Origin: Thermothelomyces thermophilus ATCC 42464
Lineage: Eukaryota; Ascomycota; Sordariomycetes; Sordariales; Chaetomiaceae
Length of the DNA: 64,000 bases
Direction of reading: 5' to 3'
Assembly: GCF_000226095.1 (NCBI RefSeq)
Contig: NC_016473.1
Location: forward strand, 806,001-870,000
Shown: one piece after another, positions 1-10,897 of the stretch
Layout of the letters: each line of letters begins with the position of its first letter
Numbering within the stretch: position 1 is the stretch's first letter
Program-made: the position numbers and the translations under genes
The notes under the pieces: generated by a model
Databases searched by the model: none
Told to the model about the DNA's origin: nothing
Seen by the model: the letters and a program-made list of their open reading frames with translations, nothing else

Positions 1-1033
1 TCGTATATTAGCGTGGACCATCAACGCCACTCTCCACCGCTAAATTGTGCACTTTAAGTGGAGATACATACAAGGAATTAATACGGTGTAATTGTTTTGC
101 GGGACCTGAGGGGAAGTAAAAGATTTTTGTGATCATCTGGCGTGACGTGTTCGACGTGCAAGCGCTGTAGTATCTGATGTGCTGGAAGTGGTGGGGTATA
201 TGACTGGGCGAAGCGCTGGGCAGTCGCATTCTCAGGGGCGCTCGTAGCCAGTGGATCGTCGCCCGGCAGCCGCTTTCCAAACGCACGCGCGGACCGTTCG
301 GCAATTAACTAACTAACCCCTGCTCGCATCGGCTGCAGTGGCGTGCAGTGCGGTGCAGATGAGGAGGAGTTGGTCCTCGCCATCCGCACAGCCCAGCGCT
401 TCCGAGGGCAAGCAAGATAAGGTATCCATCCGTAGTGTACACTAAAGTAGCGTGGATAAGGTACCGAATGGGGGCCTGCGGCCACCTGCAAAACAACATA
501 CCTTGTTTAAACGACACCACCGCGGCAGTGAACCTGGGAAGGACCCTCTCGGTGTGGGAAGATCCCGTCTGATCTTTTCATTTCTTGCCCGTCGCTCCCC
601 ATTTTTTGACTCTTTGTTTCCCCACCCTTTCCAGCTCCTGCATGTTTCGCCCTTGATTCAATTCCTCGTGTTGAGGGTTTACCTTTCTTTCAGCCTTGTT
701 TCCTACTCTCGATCTCCCCGGATCTCCGGGTCTTGTGGCGCCTTTCCTCGTCCACGTTACCGGGGTGCAGCGCGTTGCCGCGAGCATAGGGGACCGAGAG
801 CTCAACTTGTCGCAGCAGGTCTGCCTGGGCTCCTGTCTACCCACAGGTGCCTGAACTCTACCTACCTTACCAGGTAGTCGCGTACCTAATTAACCCAACC
901 CTACCTGGTCTTACCTGAGCTACCACCTCATCTACATCACCTTCTTGCCTACGCCCACTTTCTTCCCGGTCGTCCCGGGTCCCCCCCAAGAATCATCGAG
1001 CAGTCCTCCCGATCTATCTGCGGCCGGGCGAAC
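1..1033. other. intergenic, upstream of SUR7-like gene
   Basis: No gene was recognised. A pyrimidine-rich tract at about 570-720 and a cluster of CCTACC-type repeats at about 855-925 lie just before the start codon at 1034. They look like the long, pyrimidine-rich leader or core promoter common in filamentous fungi. Short open frames here lack family similarity. Confidence 0.5.
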
Positions 1034-2060
1034 ATGGGACTGCCGGCCGTACTCCGGTCCCGCTTGAATACCAGCTCCGAGAAGACTGACCCCTCAACGC
1101 CGTCAACTCCGATCTCCAAGGAACATGTCCTCGAAAGCAACGATGCCGGCTTCAAGCGGGCAACCCGCATGCGCCGGAACTTTGCTCTGAGCGCCTCCTT
1201 CTCCTATGTCCTCGCCTGGATCTTCCTCGTTCTTGTATGTTATTTTTTTTTCCCACCCAGGGAGAAGCATTCTTTAACCCTCCCTCAGATGATTATTATT
1301 ACTGAGATCAGACTAACTAACCTGTTATTTCCTCCCCCCCCTTTTTTTCTAGGTCCTCGTCGGCAACACGTATCCCCGCCCCGTCCTGTCGCAGACGTAC
1401 TTCTTCAAGCTCGACCTGACCGACATCATCCCCACGTCGGTCCCCAATGCCAGCCTGATCAACAGCATCGCCCAGTCGATCGGCCTGCACGACTTCTACC
1501 AGGTCGGCCTGTGGAACTTTTGCGAGGGCTACGTGGGCGTGGGCATCACGTACTGCTCGCCGCCCAGGACGCTCTACTGGTTCAACCCGGTCGAGGTGCT
1601 GACCAACGAGCTGCTCTCGGGCGCCACCATCGCGCTGCCCACGCAGGTCGTCACCATCCTGTCGGTCCTGCGCATCACGTCCCAGATCATGTTCGGCTTC
1701 TTCCTGACCGCCGCCCTCCTCGCCTTCCTCATGATCTTCGTCTCCCCGCTCGCCGTCGCCTCGCGCTGGTGGAGCCTGCCCCTCGCCGTCGCCTCCTTCG
1801 TCGAGATGCTGCTGCTCATCGCCGCCAGCGTCGTCGGCACCGCCATCAGCGTCGCCTTCAAGTACGCCGCCGAGGCCCAGAGCGAGCTCAACATCCACGC
1901 CGAGGTCGGCCCCAGGATGTTTATCTTCATGTGGCTGGCCACGGGCTTCAGCATCTGGGCCTTTGCCGCCCACTCGGGCATGGGCTGCTGCTGCACCTCG
2001 AGGCGGGATCTCAGGACCGGCAGGAGAGTGATCAGGAACGGGAGGGGAGTAAGGTTTTAA
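1034..2060 (+). CDS. SUR7/PalI-family four-TM membrane protein
   Basis: Two exons, 1034-1234 and 1353-2060, joined in phase 0 across a GTATGT...CTAG intron, give about 302 aa. The ATG at 1034 opens a short polar N-terminus. TM1 is at roughly residues 50-68, an extracellular loop follows, and three more hydrophobic segments lie at about 155-270. The loop carries the claudin-like pattern LWNFCEG...ITYCSPP, with two cysteines spaced as in the SUR7/PalI family. In yeasts, relatives sit in eisosome/MCC domains of the plasma membrane or act in ambient-pH signalling. Which role applies here cannot be told. A GTAAGG at 2049, just before the stop, could be a donor for a longer isoform, but the direct stop gives a normal end. 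The family call is firm and the exact function is not. Confidence 0.8.
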
Positions 2061-3567
2061 TTTTTTTTAAAAAAAAAAAGAGCCACTTGCTTCCTCCTTG
2101 GAGAGGGGCGGGAATCGGACAAAGGTCGCACCCATTTTCCGGTCGTTTTTGGGTTATCTTCTTTCGTTCTTCCGAGTCATCGACGTCTGGCATACAGGAA
2201 ATGTGTTGTCTCCCTGCATAGATTGATACCATGGTTAGAAACATGTTGGCTGGTCTTTTTTTGTTTGTTTATTTGTTTGTTAGAGCGGGGCGGCATCAGA
2301 CACCAAAAGCGGTTAACGACTTTCATTGCATATTATTTCTTTAGAACTCTGCATAGCGACTATCTCCTCAATGAGAAGAATCACTCTGCCATTGAAAGGC
2401 TCTCAGGCAGAGATTTGAATATGACAACCAAGGAGACGGGATTGCTCCATATTCCGTCATAAACAGTATGGATTACAAGTGAAGCTTCCCGCAGTCATTC
2501 AACTTCGTAGCCACAAGACATTCCACGTGGCAAAGATCCCCAGGAGGCAACAGATACAGGCAGGTAGACAGTTCATTGCAGTAGTTACATACACTCGGTA
2601 GCGGCAAGAGTACTAACTACAGGCGAAAACGGGATTGGCCAACTCCCCATCACAAGTGGGGGTTGCCGCTGTCATAACCCCCCATCATCACCATCACCGT
2701 CAATCAGAAAATGGGCTAGCTCAGACCCTTCCATGCAAAACAATTGAGGCCGGGTCGCGAGGCCACAAGCTTGTCCAAGTCCCCAACAGGCGGGCCCCTG
2801 CTCAAGAAAACCATCCCCTAGAAGCAGGAAACCGGAGGGGGTTCACAACTTGTCCCTCCCCACAAGCAGATACTCTCTCTGCTTGTCATGGTTCTTCGTT
2901 GCCGAGAGCTGGACCGCACTCCCCGCCAGGGGGAGCACAGTACTCCGGCCGAGGTTTGTCGTATGCGATGCCGCAACAAAATGAGAGAACGCAAGAGAGT
3001 ATTACATCTCAAGACAGGGCCAGGCAGCCATCGAGTGCCTCCCCCTTCCTTCTTCGCGAGGAAGCGGGAGGGAGACGCACACGCTAACGGGAGCGCAGGC
3101 CAACTGGGGACTCTTCTCCGACCCCGAGAACGACAACGGCTAAGCGGGAGCAGGGAGGGCTCGAACCAGCCGAGCCGACCTGTCCCCCTTTCAGACGTGC
3201 CGAGAAAGGAGGGAAGGAGGGAAGGGGGTTTGTGAGATCCCCGAGACAGCCAACGGGGGCTCACCGCTGGTGTGTTTCATAACAACGAAGTGAGCGAGTT
3301 GAAACTAGCCATCGTCCGATCAAGTCTCTTCTCCCTGCGGATATTGAATGTCCGGTAACGGACGGATGGTGTGTGTCGACTTGTGGTGAATCTCGGTAGA
3401 AAACAAGAAACACCGGAGGACAGAACTGTGAGGCAGATTCGGCAAGGGGAATCACAACGCCTCTGGCCCTCTTATTCAGCCCCAAGTCTGTGTTGACAAC
3501 AAGAACACCAAGAATGAACAACCTCTTCCATTGCCTCTGCCCGAGGCAACCGTGGCGGACAGCCGAC
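2061..3567. other. intergenic between convergent genes
   Basis: This should hold the 3' untranslated regions of the SUR7-like gene and of the EsdC-like gene. An A-rich run at 2079-2088 follows the SUR7-like stop. Open frames at 2223-2462, 2635-3087 and 2818-3264 show no family similarity or convincing splice structure. I see no other gene. Confidence 0.5.
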
Positions 3568-4404
3568 TTAAGCGCGGACGACGATGCCGTTGCGGCGGGA
3601 GCTGCGCTCGATGTACTCGGCCTCGTCCTCCGAGGAGGAGCACGACGAGTCGTCGTAGGCGCAGCGGGAGCCGCCGCAGTCGAGGCGGACGCGCTCGCCC
3701 TTTCGGGTGATGCCGTAGCGCTCGCAGGTGCAGCTGGAGCACTCCGAGGCCGGGGTGCTGTAGCCCGACGAGCCGGAGCTGTCGGAGTGATACGAGAGCG
3801 AGGAGCCGACCGAGGAGACCGGGGAGCCGGGGGCGCCAAAGTCGGTGATGACGTCCTCATCGTCATAGTAGTAGTCATCGTCGTAGATACCGGTGGAGGC
3901 GAAGCGGCTGCTGAGCTCCTCCTCGTCAAAGTCGTTGTCCAGAATGTGGCGGGTGGCGTTGGGCGACACGGGCTTGGGGGCCTTGATCTGGGAGATGGAC
4001 AGGGGCCGGCCCTTGGGGATGTCGCTGCTGATCGAGGCGCGCGAGCTCCTGCAGGAGGAGGACGAGGTCGACTTGCGGGAGGACGACTTGGAAGACGAGG
4101 AGGACTTGACCTTGGGCACGTCGAGGATGTTCAGGGCGCGGCCAGTGGTGGGTTCGACGGTGGAGTCCACGCTGGGGTTGTGCGAGACGTGGTAGCCGTC
4201 GATGATGTAGTAGTACCAGTATCGCTGGCCGGGCTGGAGGGTGGACTGCTGGAAGCGGAAGGTGCCCTTCCAGGTGCCCTTGGAGGAGCTCTTGTCCTTG
4301 GAGAGAGGGAGCTGGCCGGTGTAGTTGTCCCACGAGCCGAGGAGGTGGACCGTCTTGACGCCCGAGGAGACGCGGAGAGAGAAGGAGAGCTGGATGGCGG
4401 ACAT
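3568..4404 (-). CDS. esdC: EsdC-like protein with AMPK-type glycogen-binding domain
   Basis: Intronless, 278 aa, from ATG at 4404 to TAA at 3568. Residues 1-95 match an AMPK1_CBM (CBM48-like) glycogen-binding module: VKTVHLLGSWDNYTG, then the GTWKGTFRF strand and RYWYYYIIDGYHVSHNP, ending in the NILDVP strand. The rest is Ser-rich (poly-Ser at about 100-125) and acidic, with a Cys-containing patch (SECSSCTCERYG) near residues 225-240 and an SSSEDEAEY stretch near the end. In Aspergillus nidulans, esdC is an early sexual development gene with the same domain at the N-terminus. It has no kinase partner encoded nearby. The length fits that family (about 260-280 aa). Binding of glycogen is inferred from the domain only. 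Confidence 0.85.
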   Translation of the reverse strand: MSAIQLSFSLRVSSGVKTVHLLGSWDNYTGQLPLSKDKSSSKGTWKGTFRFQQSTLQPGQRYWYYYIIDGYHVSHNPSVDSTVEPTTGRALNILDVPKVKSSSSSKSSSRKSTSSSSCRSSRASISSDIPKGRPLSISQIKAPKPVSPNATRHILDNDFDEEELSSRFASTGIYDDDYYYDDEDVITDFGAPGSPVSSVGSSLSYHSDSSGSSGYSTPASECSSCTCERYGITRKGERVRLDCGGSRCAYDDSSCSSSEDEAEYIERSSRRNGIVVRA

Positions 4405-7360
4405 TTTTGACTTCGTTATTAGAAAAGATCGAGTGCTGAAAAGAATATTAAAAGTGTCCTGAGAGAATGTCTTTTGCGCCGGAGAGCGTGACGAGCAAGT
4501 TTGAACCAGAGTTGTTTCTTTGGTAGTAGAAGATGATTAAACAACTGAGTAGCAAGACCAGCAAGCTACCGAATTTCGTTTTTTTTTTTTTTCTTTGGGT
4601 ATTAGTTTGGCTTGACAGAGCACAGCTCTGTATGAGAGGAAAAAAAAAAGAGATGGAAAAAAAAAGAAACAACAAAGGTTTGGTTGTTGAGAACTTGCTG
4701 CAGAAGGAAAAAGGAGAAGGGAAGGAAGATGAGGCCGAGGGGAGCGGGCCTTATATCATCGCGAAGCCACGTTCTGCGATGCGATGGAAGGCGGGGGGGA
4801 GGGGAGCGGAAGGCACACCCAGCATCGGCCGGATTCGACCAAGCAGCTAGGGCAACACAAGAAGCAAGGCCTCGCAGAACCCGGCCATGGTGGGAGAATG
4901 ATGCGGGCTCCCGACTGAGGTGCTGCCATGCGAGGCCAAGAAAGCAGCCCTCTCTGTCTCTCAAGGTGAGCCGTGCAACCATGCAGCATCCCTGCAAGGT
5001 GGGCGGCTAACAAGCGAGTCTCCAGTGCGATCGCGATGGAGCCGGACCTCCAGAATGAGAGGGAGCGCTGAAGTGTGGAGAGGCCAGCCCCGCAGATGTG
5101 CCGGCACGGGCCAGAGTAATCACAAAACCTAGTCTATTTTGGGATTAGCTGGGCGTTTAAATCCCTGTCTGCATTCCTCTGTATTGGCCAATCAAGGCAG
5201 GAAACCAGCCAACTTCGTGCCTTCGACGACGGCCCGACGTCAACTTCATCACACCCGCTGCAATGCACCTTCCGCCAATAGTCGACCGTTGTGTCACTCG
5301 ACGGAATACCTTGAGCTGCTGTAGTTTTGGTCGGTCTCGTACCCAAGAACAAGGTTTAACTCTGCGAGCTCAAGTCTGTACGCGGCGCAGGAGAACATTA
5401 TCGGGAACTTTCAAACTCGGCCGAAGTCAGACTGCGGACGGTGTAGTAATGACGATGAGTACCTTCCAGTGCGGTCTGCACTTGTACTGGATAATGTAGA
5501 GTACGCCTTCCTGAAAAGGGTTGACCTCGTGGGATTTCCTGCGCGCCGACATGCCGCATCACCATGCGACCCTTTGCTGCAAGCTGCCTCGGCCATGTCG
5601 GAGTATAGACGCGTATTGGGTCGTTGATCCATAGTGCAGCATCTTTGGCCTTCCCCCCTCCGCCGACAACTGCGGGTAAATTAGTTAATTCATTGGCGGC
5701 TCTGCTCTTCCGGAGCAAGCGAGGCGATCCTGTAACTCACTCACGTACCGAAACCTTGTTGGCGAAGGATTATTCCGTGCGGACCTTAACTTCGACGCCC
5801 CGAACGTTCCAGGTTCTTGCCCAGGTGGCCGATTTCAGGGTCTCGCGGTGAGAACACCGCAACGGTGCGTGAGGATCCCGCAGACCTAGCAAGACAGAAA
5901 GAACGTGGCATTTCAGTGCAGTCTCGATTGCACTACTACAGGCTTCTTTGCAGCCAAATCCCCGTTTGCTGGTGGCTGGGGGATGGCAGAAAAGGGTCGG
6001 TTGCTCCCATTGCGAGGACCCCGCTCGGAATTGACCAGACATGACCATGCGGTGCAGTGTGGTTTTCCCACTCCTATCTCGCCCTCGCCCACACTGCCAG
6101 CTCCGCCATTCAATCAGCTCCCTGTAGCATCGGGGCTACTGCATGCAAGCAATTAACTCCCGCAGTAGCTCCGGCGGGTATGTGAGCAGGCGACCTGATC
6201 ACACTGTCAGCAGCCCCGTCCTTGATTCATACTGCAGCGGCGTGTTGTCTTTCATGGCCATCCGAAAGTGCCTCACTCGGCAGCTTCCCAAGATGACTCG
6301 TTCTCCGCGCCCGAATAGCCGCCATGGGTCCCATGAGTTCCACCCTTTCGCGTCTACATTGCAGGGCAGACGCAACAGCCGAACTAACTCACACAGTCGC
6401 GGCTCATCTTGAACCGCAAGCTGACCACGTCTCGCAGGACCATATCGGTTCTTTCTCGGTTGCTCCATCGATGATAACTCCAGCACTCGGAATGAAATAC
6501 CGATATGAACTCACCGAAAGGAGATTGCCTTTTCATGCCAGGCTCTTCCTAATGGCTCATTTCCCCACATTTCCGTCTCCCTTTTTGTCTTCTTGACTTA
6601 TTTACTTTACGTTTTATCTCCATTCCTTACTTTCTTCCCTTCTTCCCTTCTTAATTAACCCTTTTTCCCTTCCTTTGGTATTCATCGCCTCACGCGAAAA
6701 TTACTCGAGGGCTAGTCAACGGTGACTACAGGTTCTGTGGAACTCAGAGAGGCGTCATGCCTGAGCGTTTAATTTCTCAGCCATGTCTATCTTCCATTCC
6801 GTCGATGTCCACTGGCTTCGATGGCTGTGTGGCGGTTACGTTCATTACCTTGGAGTCTCGCCCAAGCGCTCGCTGAAACCCATCGTTGGCTGGAACTATA
6901 ATGGCCTGAAGATATCCTTATGAGACTGGCTCGCTTAGCCTGATGATTCTGTCCTTCAGTGCCTCTAGTATTGCAGCATGCCTTGAACAGACTATTTTGA
7001 CTCGGGACTCACTACACCCAAGTTCGCTCGCAATACAAGAACATCTCGTGGCACGCTGGACCTCAACTCACCAAGAACCAGCATAGTTTGCATATCTTTG
7101 AAACGGTAGCCTCTGGCTCAGTATCAGAGGAGAAGAACAGAGCAGGGAGGGAGGCTCAACCTCATGATTGTCCTTGCGTGTTCTGCTAGCTGCTGCTGCC
7201 TGGGCGACCCACTCCAAGATTGTGGGTCTACAGATGCTTGTTTCCTTCACTTAGCGACACTTTCTAAAAGAGTAGTTATGCTGTCCCACTCAACGCCCAA
7301 CTATAGTGAGCCGACAGCTAATGATCTTTCCATTTCTCGAAGTTCCTTACTACCGACACA
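4405..7360. other. long intergenic region between divergent genes
   Basis: Nearly 3 kb separates the esdC start (minus strand) from the HD-domain gene (plus strand). It holds homopolymer runs near 4579-4670, a CCAAT-type box at about 5185, and a pyrimidine-rich run at about 6580-6680. Many short open frames exist on both strands but none resembles a protein family. The length would fit a large regulatory region for the developmental esdC gene (inference). Confidence 0.45.
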
Positions 7361-8176
7361 ATGCCAGCTTTAGCCTCATCCGTCATGGATGCGTTTCCTG
7401 ACGATACGCTCGTCCAGGCCATCACAGCGCACGTCTCAGCTTACATGCAGAACTACGACGCCTCTCATTCCTGGGACCACATCGAGCGCGTCGTCGCCAT
7501 GGCACACCACATCTACGCCCATTCCGATCCCGCCTTCCGGTCCACCCTCGACCTGCGCACCATCCACCTCGCCGCTCTCCTCCATGACGTTGGTGATCGC
7601 AAGTTAGTGCCATTTCCCCTTCAATTCCCTTCAACGTCTCTCCCCTCCCCTCCCCCCCCCCCCCGGCGAACCTTCCTTCCTTTCTCCGCTGGATAGCTCT
7701 GCAAGACTTACCCTCCGAAACCAAACCCGACCAAACCAAAACCATAAAGATACCTGAAGCCCGGCGAGGACCCGACCACCCAGGTCCAGACCCTACTGCT
7801 CTCCCATTCGTGCCCGCCCGACCTCGCAGCTCGGGTGCAGACGATCTGCTCGGCCGTGAGCTACTCGACCGAGCGGGCGGACCCGGAGCGCGTCGCGTCC
7901 CTCGTCGCGACGCACCCGGAGCTGGCCGTCGTGCAGGACGCCGACCGGCTGGACGCAATCGGCGCGGTCGGCATCGGGCGCATGTTCACGTACGGCGGCG
8001 CCAGGACGGCCCGGAGCATGGCCGGCACCATGGAGCACCTCGACGAGAAGCTGGTCAGGCTGGAGGGCATGATGAAGACGAAGGTCGGCCGGGCCGTGGC
8101 CAAGGTGCGGACCGAGCGGCTCATCGTCTTCAGGGGGTGGTGGGACGAGGAGACGGGACTCGCGGGGCGGCAGTAG
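7361..8176 (+). CDS. HD-domain metal-dependent phosphohydrolase
   Basis: Exons 7361-7602 and 7750-8176 join across a GTTAGT...AAAG intron of 147 nt to give 222 aa, the usual size of small YedJ/YpgQ-like HD proteins. The metal-binding set is visible: H40 in SHSWDHIERV, the HD pair in ALLHDVGD (about residues 75-76), and a C-terminal aspartate in VQDADRLDAIGAVGIGR (about 144-149). The family hydrolyses phosphate esters, often nucleotides, and the substrate here is unknown. The start at 7361 is the first ATG, but 7385 (MDAFPDD) is equally placed for a shorter form. No targeting signal is seen, so it is probably cytosolic. The GC-rich second exon matches neighbouring genes in codon use. Confidence 0.88.
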
Positions 8177-8677
8177 CAGCTCAAGCGGCCCGAGGGATGG
8201 AATGGGATGCCCTCGCGACCCAGCGCGGACGCGGAGAACAGCTCGGCTTGGTTATCTTGACGGACATGTGTACATACATACAGGAAACACTGTGTCCCCA
8301 GTCTAGTTGACGACTTTGCGTTCTTCTTGGTTTGAAAGATACCCCCAATATAACCTCTTCAAAGGAGTCCAGCTCGAAAAGGCGCGGCGTTATCTCACTG
8401 GTTTCAGGACCAAAGAGAGGAGAACGATTGCTTCGTCTTGTCCTTTCTTTACAACGGACCCTTGGAAATTGATGATCTGGTGCACAAAGCAAAATAAGCA
8501 CGACCTTATTCCCACTCCAAACTTGAGTCTCTGGTCCGGAGCTCTTGAGGGCCCTGCCTCCCAACCCTAACCCGGCTTGGGAGGGGAAAAAAAGTGGACA
8601 AGGGCGCACACCAGGAGTCAACGCCAACTTCGACCGGCAAAAGTGACCAGGCGGAACAAAAGTAAACAAACATTCAG
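8177..8677. other. intergenic
   Basis: Probable 3' flank of the HD-domain gene and 3' flank of the minus-strand tRNA. It contains one copy of a dispersed TACATACATACA motif at 8271-8282. Nothing else was recognised. Confidence 0.5.
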
Positions 8678-8768
8678 GGGGCCACCCGGGGATTGAACCC
8701 GGGACCTCTCGCAGGAGTGCCTTGGGTTGTAACCCTAAGCGAGAATCATACCACTAGACCAGCGGCCC
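8678..8768 (-). tRNA. tRNA-Pro (anticodon AGG) with intron
   Basis: Read on the minus strand from 8768, the sequence forms a full cloverleaf. The acceptor stem GGGCCGC pairs with GTGGCCC. The D arm contains the A box (TGGTCTAGTGGT), the anticodon stem is CTCGC/GCGAG with loop TTAGGG-T, and the T arm carries the B box GGTTCAATCC. Anticodon AGG lies at 8736-8734. A 19-nt intron at about 8714-8732 interrupts the loop one base after the anticodon, at the standard position for nuclear tRNA introns spliced by the Sen endonuclease. The discriminator base is C, as usual for eukaryotic tRNA-Pro. Confidence 0.96.
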
Positions 8769-10897
8769 TTGATCCCGAAGCTGTGGATCTTTGTTGGCGA
8801 CGCAGTTCGGCAGACCCGCTAGAGAACAGAGTTTTCCCCGAGTCGATTCGGCCTCGGTAATCAACAGCGTGGGCACCCCCCCTCCCCCCCTCCAAAATTG
8901 CAAGGCCACCGAATCCTGGCTAGATAGACCAGGGCAAGCTTGGTTCTTGAAATGACATAAGCTCCTGCGAATGAATAATGATGTGAAAGTTTTCGCCAGG
9001 GAAATAGACGGATATGATTGTCGAGTACGTCCATCTGGTGCTTCACGTCCATGACCGGCAAGTCCTGGATGCTGGACGAGGGAGAGCGACTCCACTGTTT
9101 GCGTTCCGCCCGAGACCCACACTTTCCGAGCCTCCGGGCCCGAGTGGAAGGTTGCGAGGCTCGCTCCGGGGCTTCGCCGAGCTTACTGTGGAGGCCGACA
9201 CGTGGCTCCGAAACACTGCCCAAGGAAGAATAGGCGGGTAGGGCTGTTGAGCAACAGTGACTAAAATAGGTTGACTGGCTTCGAGTGAAGATGAAGTGGC
9301 TGGAGACATGAAAGAAGGAATGCAAGGGCAGCCTGCGACAAGTTATTATAACTGTTCGATTCCTCGATTCCTTGATTCCTCTGTGAATGTCCTGGTATTG
9401 AGCGGAAATGCAAGAAACCAAGCCTCGGTGGATACTAGGAGACACCGGGAAAAGTGAAAGGAAAGAAAGACGAGGAAAAGAAAGAAAAGGCGACTCTGCG
9501 AGGAACAATGTTTTGCTCGACTGGTGATAACCGTCACCAAAGCCGAAGAGTTGGGTGCTGATTCGCTCGGGCTGCTGATGCTCTCTGCAGGTGTGACCGC
9601 GTGCAGCGAAGCGAACCCGCAGCCAAAAAGCATCAGAAATCGTCTCGACTACTTCCAGCTGCAATTGCTCAATGTCGCACCCTCAGTCGGCACCGACAGG
9701 CGCGTGCTCTGTTCAAAAGATGCACAAAGTGGGAGGGGCAAAGGTTGAGCGAGTCCACATGTCGCAGCATGGAAGGAGATATTGAGAAGGAATTAGCCCA
9801 ATATCTACCAGCAGGCATGTGGGCATGCTGGCGGGTACCTTGTACGTCCACTATTACCTCTGGATACCCAGGCCCGAGTGAGAGTGAGATGCAAGATCTT
9901 GAGATGTCTCTCGAGGGAGCCGAGGCGGGGCGGGGTCGATGGGTCGGAACCTGCTTGATAAGAGGCTCCTTCCCAGCCTGCCACTTCCGGTGGGCCAGAG
10001 CTCGGCCAATGGAGGGGCTGGGAGCCTGCGGGGGGACCTTCCGCGTTGCAGCAGTCGGGCTGCCCACAGCGGCGCATTGTCTTGCCTGAGTGGCTGCGTG
10101 CCTCGGGCCTTTTGGGCGCTTTCATGGATGTCTCTCGTACGGAGGTACTGTTGAGCTTGATCGAGAACATCGCATTGTTTCCAGGCGTGCGCCATCAGTG
10201 CAACCCTCGCACCTCTGCTCCCTTGATCATATGCCCCCTTGCGACTACACACCTAAAGCGCCCACCCCGCATGCATCATGTTTCAAGGTCGTGCTCTTTA
10301 GAGGAAGTCATTACACGGCTAATGAAGTTGCGTGCCTGAGGCCGGTGACGGCATGATTGGCGATTGACCAGAGAGGTACGGGGTACGGAGCACGGATTAC
10401 ATACATACAGTAGCCACAACTCGCAGCCCACTCAAGCGCAGCGGCGAACAGGGTCGTCCTGCGCCAGATCGGACACGACACCCCGACCAAGCGTTTCCTG
10501 CCACCCAAGTTGCCAGCTTGGTGTACCCAGCACCATTTGGCCAACAAAACCACTCAGCTCTCACCTGAGCCACCTGTCGATGCCTCAGACAACCGACCAT
10601 TTTGTCCCGTTCCTAGGAAGGAAGGAACAGAAAATAAGACACTTGCTCCGTGTCCTCCACCGTCGCTTCAACCCGCTGGGGGTGTTCTCCAATCACAGGT
10701 GCTTTTGAAGGAGTGACGAGTCTCTGTGCACTGGCACCGCGCTGCCCGACGACTCTTTGCTAAGAACGACCACTCCGATTGTCGTCGGCAATATGCGCGC
10801 GATCTTGCTGCGTCTGCGTTTTCTGGTCTAGGAGAGAGCGAAAACGAACAGAGCATCAGAGGAGCCCATCTCCCAGTTGCTCACCGCGCTCGAGACG
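8769..10897. other. intergenic, upstream of large disordered-protein gene
   Basis: Just over 2 kb with no recognised gene. There is an imperfect direct repeat of ATTCCT/GATTCCT at about 9356-9382, a GA-rich stretch near 9440-9490, a GTACGGAG-type motif near 10138-10150 and 10373-10390, and a TACATACATACA copy at 10399. The part nearest 10898 is probably promoter and leader. A B-box-like GTTCGATTCC near 9353 has no tRNA around it. Confidence 0.45.

Noticed and set aside
1317-1973. 218-codon minus-strand frame opposite the SUR7-like gene
   Set aside because: Asp/Glu/Gly-rich antisense shadow. The plus strand has TM segments and the family cysteine motif.
9350-9365. tRNA B-box-like GTTCGATTCC
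   Set aside because: Flanking bases do not form a T stem, and no acceptor or anticodon stem is present. It belongs to a short ATTCCT repeat.
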